Origin: Papio anubis
Lineage: Eukaryota > Chordata > Mammalia > Primates > Cercopithecidae
Length of the DNA: 64,000 nt
Assembly: GCF_008728515.1 (NCBI RefSeq)
Contig: NW_022161657.1
Coordinates: forward strand, 1 to 64,000
Reading direction: 5' to 3'
Positions 46,855-59,609 of this stretch are shown piece after piece. The notes under the pieces are model-generated. The model saw nothing but the letters and a program-made list of their open reading frames with translations, had not been told where the DNA came from and ran no database searches. Position 1 is the first letter of the stretch, and each line of letters begins with the position of its first letter. The translations under genes were made by a program, and so were the position numbers.

Positions 46855-47739
46855 CAAAGAATCACTTATATTAGTTTCATATTTTGGGCATAAATAAATT
46901 AGAGGACAGAATTGTTGAATGACTTAAGAATACAAAGTAGCTAGGAACTGAAGCTAGAAGTAAATTATCAGTCCTGGAGACAGATATACCATTTTATTTT
47001 GTTCTCCCTAGAAAAGCTTTTGGAAAGAATTGAAATTCAATATGGATTTTGAGTGTCTCTACTTTTGGTGCCTTAAAGGTTATGAGATAAGATGCTGGCT
47101 ACGCGTATGGATCAATAGAGCTTACAGCCTGGAGGACAGGAAATAAATAATGGGAAACAAGTGAACATTGACTTGTCTAAGAATGTATTTACTCATATTT
47201 TATGCATCTTCTGTTGTACTTACAAGAAGATTAATAAAAAGATAAAGACCAAGGATGTAGATAAGCATATCAACTGGACAGTACTATGTTAACTGTGCTG
47301 TGAGAATATGATCTCAAAAGTGTCTAATTTCTAGACACAACATCCTCATTGAAGTGCCTCCTTCAATCAATGTCACAGCATGTAACGAGGGCTGTCAACA
47401 GCAAACTTACCTGAAAAACCTACTTATGAAATCACAGGAAAGCAGTGCATTGGTAAAACTGGCTTTTCAAAACAGTGAAGTCTAGAGTAAAAAGAATGTG
47501 TGAATCTTGGTTTCTAGATGACTAAATATAGCTGAGTTAATTGGAAATCCCTTTGAATTATTTTGCTTCATACCTGGGTACTCACAGAACAAAATGGCTA
47601 GTGTACAAGTTAGTTATTTATTAATTTCATAATATCTTTGACAGTAAACTATGTAAAAAAAACTCTTCTGTATAGCTATATGTATAAAATATGAAAACAT
47701 AAATGTATATGTGAATAAAACTGTGATAATTGATATGAG
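46855..47739. other. Mostly unassigned sequence
   Basis: A faint antisense-MIR-like stretch lies at 46890-46985 (gaatgacttaagaatacaaa, gctaggaactgaagctagaa). Nothing else recognised. Confidence 0.35.
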
Positions 47740-48500
47740 CAGTAGCTATAGAGTGCTAGTTGGGACAAAACAGAGGAATACGACTAGTTTAGAAGTAGAA
47801 GGACACTGCCTTGTGGAAGCTTTATTTGATATCTAAAGAAGAATAGATATTTTCTATGCCAAGAGGGAGAACAGCTACAGATTCTTGGAGGCTTTATGTG
47901 AGTTTTTATGTTTGCCCTGAGTAGTGGAAAGCCATTGAACAATTTAAAGACAGAGAAAGACATTATGATACTTGTACCCAGAAGGCCCCATTCTGGACAT
48001 TGCATGAAAAAAGAGATTGGAAAAAAATGTAAAAAAAAATGAGTAAAGAAGATACAGTTCACTTGACTTTGGGGTGAAAGAAAAGATGAAATTAAGTGAA
48101 AGAAAAGAGGAAATTCTCCAGAGATACTGAGGAGGAAAATCAATTTGCTGAAGACGCATTTGATACTGGAAGGAATAAAAGTGTGCATAAAGAATAAGTT
48201 CTAAATATATGGATTTTGTACACCGATTCTGATTACATTCAGAACCGTGAAACAATGGATAAAGAATAATTATGTAGAAACATCATGAGTCTAATATTTC
48301 ACATATGTGTAGGCTTGGAGATGCAAAGTATGTACTTGGATGTGTTAATTTGATATTCTGATATGTAAGGTTTGGGTTCAGTGAAGAGGTTGATGCTGAA
48401 GATATAAATTTGGAATGCATTAACCTACATACATAGTAACTAAGGCTGTGGATATGAGTTGATTGTTTAGGGGAAATAAGAACATACATTTAAGACCAGG
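47740..48500 (+). repeat. Possible ancient interspersed repeat (unnamed)
   Basis: tgccctgagtagtggaaagc, cattgaacaatttaaagaca, gccccattctggacattgca, ggcttggagatgcaaagtat, and gaggttgatgctgaagatat lie in an order that recalls an old mammalian family, also hinted at 34780-35010 and 27956-28490. Open frames on the minus strand (47784-48188) have no recognisable similarity. Confidence 0.35.
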
Positions 48501-49335
48501 TCATGAAAAACTCCAATATTTAATGACTGCATGGAAAAAGATGAGGTAACCTTGCAAAAAGAAGAAAAACAAAAGAGTTGAATGAGCATGAGAGTATGTT
48601 TAATTTAGCCATAATAATAGTTATTATTGCTGCCACTATTATGAAAATTATGTGTTTAGTGTAGAAGATGGATAAATAAAGGGGCAGAAACACAGAGAAG
48701 GTGGTTTAAACAAGGGTCAAAAAAGAATATTTAAAAAACAGATGGTCAATATTGTTGAATGCTAATATAAAGACAAGCAAAGTGGCAGTCACAATCTTGA
48801 TAAGTGGAAGGCCTTAAGTAAGAATACAAACAGAGGCCACAGGCAAAATGTATGAGCATTAAGAATTACAAAGCAAGCTAGTGAACTATTGCCCCAAATA
48901 TGTGTTATCTTTATAACCTGACAAACATACCTTTGAAATAAAGAAAATCACAAATATCTCTAAAAGCATGCATTTGATGTGACTGGAAGTTGGCAAAAGG
49001 TCAAAAAGGACTGAAATTAATTACGATTGAATATGTTGAAAATTCTGTTCATATGCTGGCTTACGTAAGAATTAGTCATATAGTGTACATGAATTCTGTG
49101 TCTATGCAAAAGTGTTTTCTTGCTTTAATTTTAACAAAACTAGTAAGAGTGTTGTCATAAAGGTTTTCACTTTTAGTCCATATTCTATTGAGAGTAATGG
49201 CATATTAGATATTGAATTAGATATATTAAACATCAAGCAATAATGTTTCTTGAGTGATGGACAGTATCAGTTTTGTAGGCATTTTCAATTTTGGAGAAAC
49301 ATCTGTTTATTAAACACTAAGGATGGTCTATGAAT
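48501..49335. other. Unassigned AT-rich sequence
   Basis: Nothing recognised. Confidence 0.4.
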
Positions 49336-50188
49336 TATTTTTCTTTTTTCTTTCAATCTTTTTTAGGTTTGGGGATACATGTTCTGATTTGTTACATGGG
49401 TAAATTACATATCACTGGGGTTTGGTGTGAAAATTATTGTGTCATCCAGGCAGTGAGTACAGTACCCAATAGGCAGTATTTCAAACCTCACCCTAAGCCC
49501 TTAAGTAGGTCCCAGTGACTATTGTTCTCCTCTTTTTGTCCGTGTATACTCAATGTTTAGCGCCCATTTCTGAGTGAGTACATGCGGTATTTGGTTTTCT
49601 GTTCCTGCATTAATTCACTTAGGATAATAGTCTCCAGCTTCATCCATGTTGCTTCAAAGTCTAGGATGTCATTCTTCTTTATAGTTGTGTAGTGTTCCAT
49701 GGTGCATGTATATGTACCATATTTTCTTTATCCAGTCCTCCAATGATGGACATCTAGGTAGCTTCCACGTCTTTGCTATTGTGAATAACGGAGCAATGAA
49801 CATGCAAGTGCCTGTGTCTCTTTGGTAAAATGATTTATATTCTTTTTGGTATATGCCCAGTAATCAGATTGTTGGACAAACTGGTAGTTCTAAGTTCTTT
49901 GAGAAATCTCCAAACTGCTTTCCACTGTGGCTGAACTAACTTACATTCTCACCAGCGATGGACAAGCATTCCCTTGTTTCCACAACCTCACCAACATCTG
50001 ATATTTTCTGACTTTTTAAAAATAGCCATTCAGACTGGCGTGAGATGGTATCTCATTGCAGTTTCGATTTGCATTTATCCAGTGATTAGTGATATTGATA
50101 ATTTTTTCATATGCTTTATGGCCACATGTATGTCTTCTTTTGAAAAGTGTCTCTTCATGTCTTTGCCCATTTTTAAAATGGGGTTGTT

Positions 50189-50258
50189 GTATTTATTTAT
50201 TTATTTATTTATTATTTATTTATTTATTTGTTTGTTTGCTTGCTTGTTGATTTGTTTA
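50189..50258. repeat. (TTTA)n/(TTTG)n microsatellite in the L1
   Basis: tatttatttatttatttatt followed by tttgtttgcttgcttg units; grew within ORF2-derived sequence. Confidence 0.9.
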
Positions 50259-51780
50259 AGCCCCTTATAAATTTTGGACATTAGACCTTAGTTGGGTGCA
50301 AAACTTGCAAATTTTTCTCCCATTCTACATGTCTTCTGTTTACTCTGTTGATAGTTCCTTGGGCTGTGCAGAAGTTCTTTAGTTTAATTAGGTCCCACTT
50401 GTCTATTTTTGGTTTTGTCACAATTGCTTTTGGAGTCTTTATCATAAAATCTTTGCCAAGGCCTATGTCCACAATCATATGTCCCAGGCTTTCTCATAGA
50501 GATTTTATAGTTTTAGGTCTTAGATTTAAGCCTGTATTCTATCTTGAGCTTATTTCTGTGTATGGTGAAAGGAAGGAGTCTAGTTTCAATTTTCAGTATA
50601 CGGCTAGTCAGTTATCCCAGCACCATTTACTGAATAGAGAATCCGTTTTCCCTTGCTTGTTATTGTCAGCTTTGTAAAAGATCAGATGATTGGAGGTGTG
50701 TGGCTTTTTTTCGGAATTCTTTATTCTGTTCCTCTGGTCTTTGTGTCTGCTTTATACCAGTATCATGCTATTTTGGTTACTGTAGCCTTGTATGATTTGA
50801 AGTCATGTAGTGTGATGCCTCTGGCTTTGTGCTTTTTGTTTATGATTGCTTGGGGTATTCAGACTCTTTTTTGGTTTCGTATGAATCATAGAATGTTTAT
50901 CTCTAATCATGTGAAAATGATGTTGGTGGTTTGATAAGAATAGCATTGAATCTGTAAATTGCTCTGGGCCGCATTAACATTTTAACAATATTGATTCTTT
51001 CTATCCATGAACATGGAAATTTTTTCCCATTTATTTGTATCATCTCTGGTTTCTTTGAACATTGTCATGTAATTCTCATTGTAGAGAACTTTCACCTCTC
51101 TACTTTGCTGTGTTCCTAGGTATTATCTTTTTCTATTTTGTGGGTATTGTGAATGGAATTGAATTTTCGATTTGGGTCTCAGCTTGGATATTATTGGTGT
51201 CTAAACATACTACTGAATTTGTTTATTTTGTGCATTGAAACTTTACTGAAGTTATCAGTTCTATACGCCTTTGGGAAGAGATAATGAGGTTTTCCAGCTA
51301 TAGAACCATATCATCTCTGATGAGACATAGTTTGACTTTCTCTCTTCCTACTTGAATGCCTTTTATTTCTTTCTCTTGCCTGATTGCTCAGGCTAGGGAT
51401 TCCGGTAATATGTTAATAGGAAGGGTAAGAGTGGGCATCATTGTTTTATTGTGGGTCTCATGGAGACATGCTTTCAGCTTTTGCTCATTCAGTATGATGT
51501 TTGCTGTGGGTTTGGCAAATGTGTGTCTTATTATTTTGAGGAATGTTCTTCTGATGCTAGTTGAAGATTTGTAACAAAAAAAAGAATGTTTAATTTTACT
51601 GAAAACCTTTCCCCATCAATTCAGATGATCATGTGGTTTTTGTTTTTAGTTCTGTTTATATAATGAATCACATTTTTTGATTTGTATATATTGAACCAGA
51701 GTTGCATCCCAGGAATAAATTCTACTTCATAGTGGTGGATTTGCCTTTTGACTTGCTACTAGATTTATTTTTCTAGTATC

Positions 51781-51802
51781 TTTTTTTTTTTTTTTTTTTT
51801 TT
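51781..51802. repeat. Poly(T) run of about 22 in the L1
   Basis: Homopolymer expansion in a T-rich segment of antisense ORF2. Confidence 0.9.
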
Positions 51803-52030
51803 GAGGATTTTTGTGTCTATATTCATCAGGGATATTGACTACAAATTTTCTTTTTCCTTGTGTCTGCCAGGTTTTCGTATCAGAATGATGCTGCCTTCAT
51901 AGAATGAGTTAGAAAAGATTCCCTCCTTCTCAATGTTTTGGAATAATTGGTACCAGCTGTTCTTTACATGTCTAGTAGAATTAGGCTGTGAACTTTTCTG
52001 GCTCAGGGATTTTTCTGGTTAGTAGAATTT

Positions 52031-52137
52031 TAATTACTGATTAAATTTTGGAAATAATTGTTTATCTGTTCTTGACTTCAACATCTTCCTGGTTTATTCT
52101 TAGGAAATTGTATGTTTCCAGAAATTTATCAAATTTT
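52031..52137. repeat. L1 ORF2 segment, likely source of the copy at 54851
   Basis: taattactgattaaattttg to aaatttt, in its normal ORF2 position. It aligns without gaps to 54851-54957 at about 87%. Confidence 0.85.
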
Positions 52138-52752
52138 TTTTTCTAGGATTTATAGTTCGTATGCAAAGATGTTCCTAATTGTCGCTGAGGGTTTTTTTGT
52201 ATTTCTTTGGGATCAATGGTAATGTCCACTTTGTCATTTCTGATTGTGTTTATTTGGATCTTCTCTCTTTTTATCTTTATTAATCTAGCTAATGGTCTGC
52301 CAATCTTATTTATTCTTTGAAAAAGTAAACAACTTTTGGTTTTGATGATCTTTTGTATGGGTTTTCCTGTCTCAAATCTTTCAGTTCAGCTCTTTTTGGT
52401 TATTTCTTTTCTCTGGCTACATTTGGGATTGGCTTGCTCTTGTTTTTCTGTCCCTCTAGGTCTCATGTTAGATTATTAACTTGAGATCTTTCTAGCTTTT
52501 TCATGTAGGCATTTAGCACTATAAACTTTCCCCTTAACACTGCTTTAGCTGTATCCCAGAGAGTCTCGTATGTTGTATGTTTGTTTTCATTCGATTCAAA
52601 TAATTTCTTGATTTCTGCTTTCATTTCATTCTTCAACCAAAAATCATTCAGGAGCAGGTTGTTTAATTTCCATGAAATTGTATGGATTTACAAGATCTTC
52701 TTGGTGTTGATTTCCGTTTTTATTGAACCATGGTCTGAGAGTGTGGTTGGTG

Positions 52753-52774
52753 TTTTTTTTTTTTTTTTTTTTTT
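52753..52774. repeat. Poly(T) run of about 22 in the L1
   Basis: Homopolymer replacing part of antisense ORF2 text; L1 similarity resumes at aattggttgagaattgc. Confidence 0.9.
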
Positions 52775-53132
52775 AATTGGTTGAGAATTGCTTTATGGCT
52801 GAGTGTGTGGTCAGTCTTAGCGTATATAGTATATGTTATGAGCAGATGAGAAAAAATGCATATTGTGTTGTTTTTGGGTGGGGTAGATGTCTGTTAGGTC
52901 CATTTGATCAAGTGTCCAGTTTAGGTCCTGTATGTCTTTATTAGTTTTCTGCCTCAACAATCTGTCTAAAACTGTCAGTGGGGTGTTGATGTCTACCAGT
53001 ATTACTGTGTGCTTCTCTACGTCTCTTGTAGGTCCCTAAAAACTTGTTTTATGAATCTGAGTGTTCCAGTGTTGAGTGCATATATATTTAGCTTACTTAA
53101 GTCTTATTGTTGAATTGAATCTTTTATTATTA

Positions 53133-53440
53133 TTATTATTATTTTTATTTTTTTTTTTGAGACGGAGTCTGGCTCTGTCGCCCGGGCTGGAGTGCAGTGG
53201 CCGGATCTCAGCTCACTGCAAGTTCCGCCTCCCGGGTTCACGCCATTCTCCGGCCTCAGCCTCCCGAGTAGCTGGGACTATAGGCACCCGCCGCCTCGCC
53301 CGGCTAGTTTTTTGTATTTCTTAGTAGAGACCGGGTTTCACCGTGTTAGCCAGGATGGTCTCGATCTCCTGACCTCGTGATCCACCCGTCTCGGCCTCCC
53401 AAAGTGCTGGGATTACAGGCTTGAGCCGCCGCGCCCGGCC
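53133..53440 (-). mobile_element. Young AluY of Old World monkey type, antisense
   Basis: Full-length, low-divergence Alu nested in the L1. Poly(T) at 53148-53158 is its tail, and ccgccgcgcccggcc at about 53426-53440 is its 5' end. On its own strand it carries changes typical of cercopithecid AluY lineages: gagatccggccactgcactc, gaggccggagaatggcgt, ctaagaaatacaaaaaacta, ccgggcgaggcggcgg, and cggtgaaacccggtctc. The target duplication gaatcttttattatta (53117-53132) and gaatcctttattatta (53441-53456) differs at one base. Confidence 0.95.
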
Positions 53441-54850
53441 GAATCCTTTATTATTATGTAATGCCCTTCTTTGTACTTTTTGATCATTGTTGTTTTAAAG
53501 TATATCTTTTTTTTCTGAAATAAGAAGAGCAAACCCTTCTGTATTTTGTTTTCTGTTTGCTTTTTAAGTCTTTCTACACCCCTTTACTTTAGGTCTATGG
53601 ATGGCCTTTATTGTGAGATGGGTCTCTTGAAGGCAGTATACAGTTCTGTATTGCTTCTTTATCCAACTTGCCACTCTGTCTTACAAGTGTAGTGTTTGAT
53701 CCATTTAAGTTAGGGTTAACATTGATATGTAACTATCTGATCCTGTCATCATGTTGTTAGTTGATAGTTATGTAGACTTGATTGTATAGTTGATTCATAC
53801 CGTCAGTGGGCTACGTACTTATGTGTGTTTGTCTGGTGGCCAGTAACAATCTTTCATTTCTAGTTTAGCATCACTTTAAGGATCTCTTGTAAGGCAAGTC
53901 TGGTGGTAACAGATTATCTTAGTATTTGATTGTCTGAAAAGAATTTTATTTCTTCTTTGCTTATGAAACTTAGTTTGATGAGATAAGAATTTCTTGGTTG
54001 GAATTTATTTTCTTTAAGAATGCTGAATATAGGCCTCTAATCTCTTCTGACTTGTAACATTCCTGCTGAATGGTCTGCCGTTAGACTGATAGCGTTTGCA
54101 TTATATATGATGTTCTCTTCCCCTAGCTAACGTTTAGACATTTTCTTTCACATTGTCTTTGAATAATTTTATGACTATGTGTCTTGGGATTGGCTGTCTT
54201 ATATAGTATCTCAGGGGTTCTCTGAATATCCTGAATTTGCATGTCAATCTCTCTAGTAAGATTGGGGAAATTTTCATGGCCCTTATCCTCAAGCAGGTTT
54301 TCTATGTTGCTTGTTCCTTCTCCATCGTAGGTTTGGTCTCTCTACACAATCCCATGTTTCTCGAAGGTTTTGCTCATTTTTAGAAATTCTGGTTTATTTA
54401 TTTATTCTTTATTTTTTTCTGCCTTTATTGATTCAAAGGAGCAGTTGTCAAATGCTGAGATTCCTTCTTCTGCTTAGTCTACTCTATGATTAATGCTTCC
54501 AAATGCATCCTGAAATTTTTGTAGTGAATTTTTTATTTTCAGAAGTTCAGTTTTGTTCTCTTAAAATGGCTACATTGACTATCAGTTCTTGCACTATTTT
54601 ATTGTATTCTTTGGTTTGAGTTTCAACCTTCTATATGGTGATCAACTTCCTTGCCATCCTGATTCTGAATTCAGTGTCTGTTATTTTGGTCATTTCAGTC
54701 TGGTTAAGAACCATTGCTAGGCAACTAGTGTGGTCATTTGGAGGTAAGACATTCTGGCTTTCAGGCTTGCCAGATTTATTGTGCTGGTTCATTGTCATCT
54801 GTGTGAGCTGATGCTCCTTTAGTCTTTGAAGTTTTATACTTCAAATTAAT

Positions 54851-54957
54851 TAATTATCGATTAAATTTTGGAACTAATTTTTGATCTGTTCTTAATTTCA
54901 ACAAATTCCTGGTTTATTCTTAGGAGATTGTATATTTCCAGAAATTAATCAATTTTA
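54851..54957. repeat. Out-of-place copy of the L1 ORF2 segment
   Basis: Starts taattatcgattaaattttg. It lies between antisense ORF1 (ending near tttgaagttttatacttc) and the 5'UTR, in the same orientation as its source 2820 bp away. Confidence 0.8.
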
Positions 54958-56165
54958 CTTTGACTTTTATATTCTTTATTGCCTTTGAGGGTTTGACTGT
55001 AGTATGAGTTGAGTTTAGTCCAGTGGCTTCATTTCTGCAAGCTTTCACGGGGCCATATCTCAGTTCAGCACTCCTAGGCTGTGTGCTCTAACTCTGGGGG
55101 CCTTGGATAAGGCCCACAGCTTTGTTCTCTGGCCTCTAGAGATTAAGCACCTGCTGCACTAGAGGGGCTAAGGTTTTTGCAGTCTACTGGCAGTAACACT
55201 CCAATGGGCTGCTGGCAAAAGCACCCTGGCGGGTTGGTTGTGATCCCATGCGTGCATGGGTTCATGCAAGTCTGCATGTGCACACACACTAGAGGGAAGT
55301 GGGGGGCTGGGAGGGTGGGAGTAGGAGGTCAGGCAGTCAGCATGCCTGAGCACCCCATTGAGCCAGTGAGGGGAGGCTGTGGGCGGGTGCGTGCTGGTGG
55401 TGGAGTGCGCACCAGCTTGGGAGACTGTGGCAAGTGCACCTGGGGTGACGGTTCCTCTGCAAATGTGCTCCAATGGTTCAGCACTGTCTACTGGTGGAGG
55501 AGCTATGGCAGTGGCTGCTGGCAAGCTGAGGCTGTGTTGCAAGTGAGTGTGGCCAGGCAGGGAGCCTGGGAGAGGCCAGCAGACAAATTTGAGATAGTAA
55601 AAATCAAATGGGCGCTGATTTGAGGTGCTCAAATCAGACTGGACGCATCTCACTGGCAAGACAGCCCTGTTCTGTCCGTGTCTGGCAACCCAAAATGGCT
55701 AGAACTCCCTAGAGGAATGTGGCAAACCTTGAGGATGAGTGCCCATGCCATGCTCCAGCTGTTCCCATGCCAAACATTCCGGGGTCCATGCAGGCTGGAG
55801 TTCTGTCTCTGCCAACACTCCAGACAGTTCTCCCTGCCAGCTCAGATATCTGTGGAGGTCACTGGGTCTCCAGAAGCTATGATCCTGGGTGTCCGTGGTG
55901 AGAGCTGGCCACTCCATGCGTATTTCACTCACCTTTTCCTAGGAGCTGCTTAGGGTCAGGACAAAATCCTGGTGCTTAGCAACCCCATGCAGGGATTCCA
56001 GCTTCCTCTCCTTTCATCATAGGGTCTGTTTCCTGCCTCTGTCCATTTCCAGTGACTTCTTTCCTAAGATCTGTTTGAAGTGGGCTGGTCCACTTGATGG
56101 TCTGATCTCCCTCAATGGGAAAAGCTCTTCCTAGAGGTGTCCAGTTTGCCATCTTGGCTCTGAAC

Positions 56166-56450
56166 CCCTTAAATTCTTAAGAAAATACGTTTATATACAA
56201 ATGAATCGTAAATATTGTATTCAAATATTTTATTGCACTGCATATAAAAACCACTTTTGTTATTTAGAAACTATTACAAAATTATTTCATGGCATCTTGC
56301 AAGTCCATTATATAAAATTTGATTTTTGCTATCTCTAAAAGCAATATCTAAATATCTATATCAATTTAATTACATACATTTATATATATAAATATAACAG
56401 AGCAATATGAATTAACATACAAAATATTTCTCAACTAATACTTGTAAATT
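56166..56450. other. Unassigned AT-rich sequence
   Basis: Nothing recognised. Confidence 0.4.
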
Positions 56451-56550
56451 ATATATATTATATATGTGTGTATATACATATACAAACATATATATTATAT
56501 ATATAATTTATGTGTGTATATACATATACACACATATATATAATATATAT
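56451..56550. repeat. TA/TG-rich imperfect palindrome with direct repeat
   Basis: Arms 56451-56475 and 56524-56550 are reverse complements apart from one TA unit. The 19-mer gtgtgtatatacatataca occurs at 56466 and again at 56512. Confidence 0.8.
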
Positions 56551-58495
56551 AAATAAATTTGTGGGAGCCTTTGGACTCATGAATTGGAAAATGAGGAAAA
56601 AGCAAAGGTTTCTCTGCAACAGAAGATACAGTAATTTATATGGAATAAATTTTGAGTTCATGCTGAAAGGATTTGGCAAGTCAAATAATTTGTCATCTTT
56701 CTCATCTAAATGTTACTACTGCTCTAATCCTCTGCAAAACATAGTACAGACTGTATATGATGTTGGCGACAATGTAAAACATAAACCTTTGTGCATTCTG
56801 ATGAAGCTGTATTTTGTTTAGAGAAGACAGGCCTGACAGACATTAGTAAAGAGACTAGTTATTTAGGGTTATATATTTTTTTCTGTTTTAGTTTGATGGT
56901 TTTGAATGATAAAGTCATTTATATGTTCTTCAAAACATGCATTTTATGCTTATTTAGTTATGATACATAGGGGTCTTTTTAACAGGGGCTCTGATGTGGT
57001 ACTGCAATTCAAGGGCTGAGAATGTCCAATAGAGTTAGCATCTCAAGGGTTTAGGACTCATTCTGCAGGATGACGGAGATGAAAGTCAAAGTTAAAGAGT
57101 GAACAGAATATTGAATCTGAAGGGAATACAACTTAAAGCTGGAGAAAGTTAATTTCAGGGGTATGAACTTTAGAAAAATTAGAGTTTAAAAATATAAAGT
57201 ATACTAAAGGAGAGTAAATATGTGCTGACTTCCACACTATTTATTTGTTTGTTTATATCTGTCAAATATTTATAGAGGTTTTTGCCATTTATATGTGGTC
57301 CCATAGAAATAGCAGACGAAAAGGTATTAAGGAGCATGGTTTTGCAATAGTCTGTTCTATAAGTTATTAAGTTATAAGCTTATTGGGTGAAAGTTGATGA
57401 CTTTCAGTCAACCTGTTTGTCCCCAAACCAGTAAAAATAATCCAGAATATGGCCATTAACATAAAATATTTACGGTCAATGTCAGGGTGTACTGATTGAT
57501 TTGCATCATCTATAGTAAATCAGTTTGGAAGGTTGGTAAAGTGACTTCCGTATTTAATTCTTACAGTGGAAGTGCATTCAGTCTTTCTGTATGCATTGAC
57601 TACTCACACATCTACTGCCAGATACAAGATTCAATCGAGCAAGCCATTGCATTCACTGCCAAACGTTATTATTTTAAGTAATTGAAAAAAAAAATGAATG
57701 AGTTTTAGACAAAGATTTAGGCTAATAAAGGCATGGAACCTACTGAAACCAAGTACATTTACTTTGACATGGAAAGAATCGTACTCATAGTCGGCCCTAA
57801 TTGTAGAGCAGAATTTGAATTTGCTACAGAAATTTTCTCTACTTACGATTAAACTAGGCAATTCTCACCATTCATAATAAAATTTCAATGTTTGGAGAAA
57901 TATTTTTCTACATTTCTGATTTTTTAATGTAAATTGTACTAATTTATGTTTCAATTTTATTTAAAATATTTTCAAGTATTTTTGAAGTTACGGATAAATG
58001 AAACAGATGTGTGCTATTTAAAGAATATTGAATTATTTACATAGAAACATTAAATAGGATTACAAGGCTATGTTTTCCTCATAATGAAGAGATCTGATAC
58101 TATTTTGAAAACTAGGAATAAAATAGCGTAACGTGATTTAAAACATCTGGATTCCATAACACTGATACACCAAATTCTGAAGAAACTAAGGCAATGTGGA
58201 GCTGTGCACCCGTACATTGAACAATTTGTGCCAACTAAATAGAGTGATGGGATGACATTGGCATAAACATCTGTACTTAAACAACGTGTTTTTGCCACTT
58301 AAAAGAGACACTAAAAATGGCAGTCATTATTACATAACTGTGTTCATTTCTACATTTTAGAACTTAACAATATGATTTTTTTTAGAAAAAAACACATAGT
58401 CTCTAGAGCATATTTAATAAGATAAAATCACATTTAGGACTTCCTGGAGAAAGACAGCACATATGCGTGAAACACCCATGTGGCACCAGATATTT
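56551..58495. other. Unassigned AT-rich sequence
   Basis: About 1.9 kb. A 103-codon plus-strand frame (56510-56821) begins in the TA repeat and has no recognisable domain. Nothing else seen. Confidence 0.4.
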
Positions 58496-58660
58496 TTCTA
58501 GATTCCTTGTTGAATCTGTACACGAGCGCTGGGAGGCAGTATTATTGTCTTAATTTTACAAAAGATGACTTGGATGTTAGAAAGAATTGTCCAGTTTCAC
58601 AATTGAGTGAAACTCAAAATGAGAACAATCTAAAATAAAAGTCCTTGCTATCTCAATTAG
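58496..58660 (-). mobile_element. MIR SINE, antisense, diverged
   Basis: gggaggcagtattattgtct, taattttacaaaagatgact, and gaattgtccagtttcacaat follow antisense MIR order. Confidence 0.55.
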
Positions 58661-59059
58661 TTACACACCTCTCTCTGCAAATCAGAAGTGACGGAAGAGA
58701 GTTAGAAGGAGGACATTTTAATATTTTTCCCCAGACCCTTAAGAACTTGTTTCAATTTATTTGAGAGCCAGGTTACTTTCTACTTTTCTTTTTTCTTTTT
58801 CCAGGAACCATAAGAATTTTATTATAAGAAATTTGGAAAGTGACTCTATTATCAAGCTCATGTACATCAATATTGAAATTTCAAGTTGTAGTCAATTAAA
58901 ATTTTTTTTGATCTTGAAAGTTTAAACAGATTCCAGAATTTCTCTATGCTGCTTCAGGGCTTAACTCTCAGTGTCAGTCTCATAAATCCTCACTTTTCCT
59001 AGCTATTAAGTTAATCTCTTTTCTGTCTGATGATTGGTAATAATAGTTAATATATATAT
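58661..59059. other. Unassigned sequence
   Basis: Nothing recognised. Confidence 0.4.
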
Positions 59060-59205
59060 AACAATTATGATAATAAGCATGTACGAAGTACATATTAAGT
59101 GATTTACATAAATCATCTCATTTATTCCTCGTATCAATCTCTTTATATTATTATTTTTATTTTTTAAAATAAGAAATAAAGGCTAGGATTATGCTAAGTA
59201 ATATT
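59060..59205 (-). mobile_element. MIR SINE, antisense, diverged
   Basis: gcatgtacgaagtacatatt, gatttacataaatcatctca, and tttattcctcgtatcaatct resemble the antisense MIR start. Confidence 0.55.
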
Positions 59206-59597
59206 TTATATACTTGATTCTAGAAACTAAAAATGACCTGCACTAGTCAGAAAGAAAATGATTTAGAAAATCTGCATATAGTTAAGTAGCAAGGAGATCT
59301 TTCTCAATTAATGCATATTTCCCTCAACTTGATTAATATTTTCATAATACATCATAACACAGACTGTATAAGCAGGCCATATATTTCAATATCTAATACA
59401 TCATAGTAAATTACTTTGTCAGGTTCAGAGGAGCTATTCTTTTCTATGGAAGCTGATTTTCTAAATACCAACTATTTCTAAAGTGTTATTTCTGAAATAC
59501 AAATAATATTTTTAAAATAGGATTTAAAATTAGTATTTTAACAGAAGCTTCTCTAAAATCTCTAGAAGGAAATAATTTTGATAAAAACCTATATTTG
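59206..59597. other. Unassigned sequence
   Basis: Nothing recognised. Confidence 0.4.
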
Positions 59598-59609
59598 AAA
59601 ATCAACTTA

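Larger units (their letters stand above)
49336..56165 (-). mobile_element. Nearly full-length primate L1 (L1PA/L1PB-type), antisense, inactive
   Basis: About 6.5 kb after removing the nested Alu. 3'UTR at 49336-49560 (gatttgttacatgggtaaat), then antisense ORF2 from about 49560 to 53950. Minus-strand KIDKWDLIKLKNF and NRRHVEWEKN at 50281-50478 are C-terminal ORF2 text. Antisense ORF1 lies at about 53960-54830 (ggttaagaaccattgctagg, ctagtgtggtcatttggagg). A GC-rich 5'UTR at 54960-56165 ends in the L1 5' start, ccaagatggcaaactggaca on the minus strand. ORF1 and ORF2 are broken by many stops and indels, so it cannot move. A 107-bp ORF2 segment (52031-52137) is repeated between ORF1 and the 5'UTR (54851-54957). 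The 163- and 148-codon frames in the 5'UTR (55168-55659, 55177-55623) are not genes. Confidence 0.9.

Noticed and set aside
53076..53380. Protein-like text LPGSRHSPASASRVAG
   Set aside because: This is the well-known translation of antisense Alu, not a gene.
55168..55659. Overlapping 163-codon (minus) and 148-codon (plus) open frames
   Set aside because: Both lie within the GC-rich L1 5'UTR, where stops are rare in every frame; no protein family recognised.
49336..56165. Target-site duplication of the long L1
   Set aside because: Compared the flanks near 49320 and 56170; only short A/T matches, not convincing.
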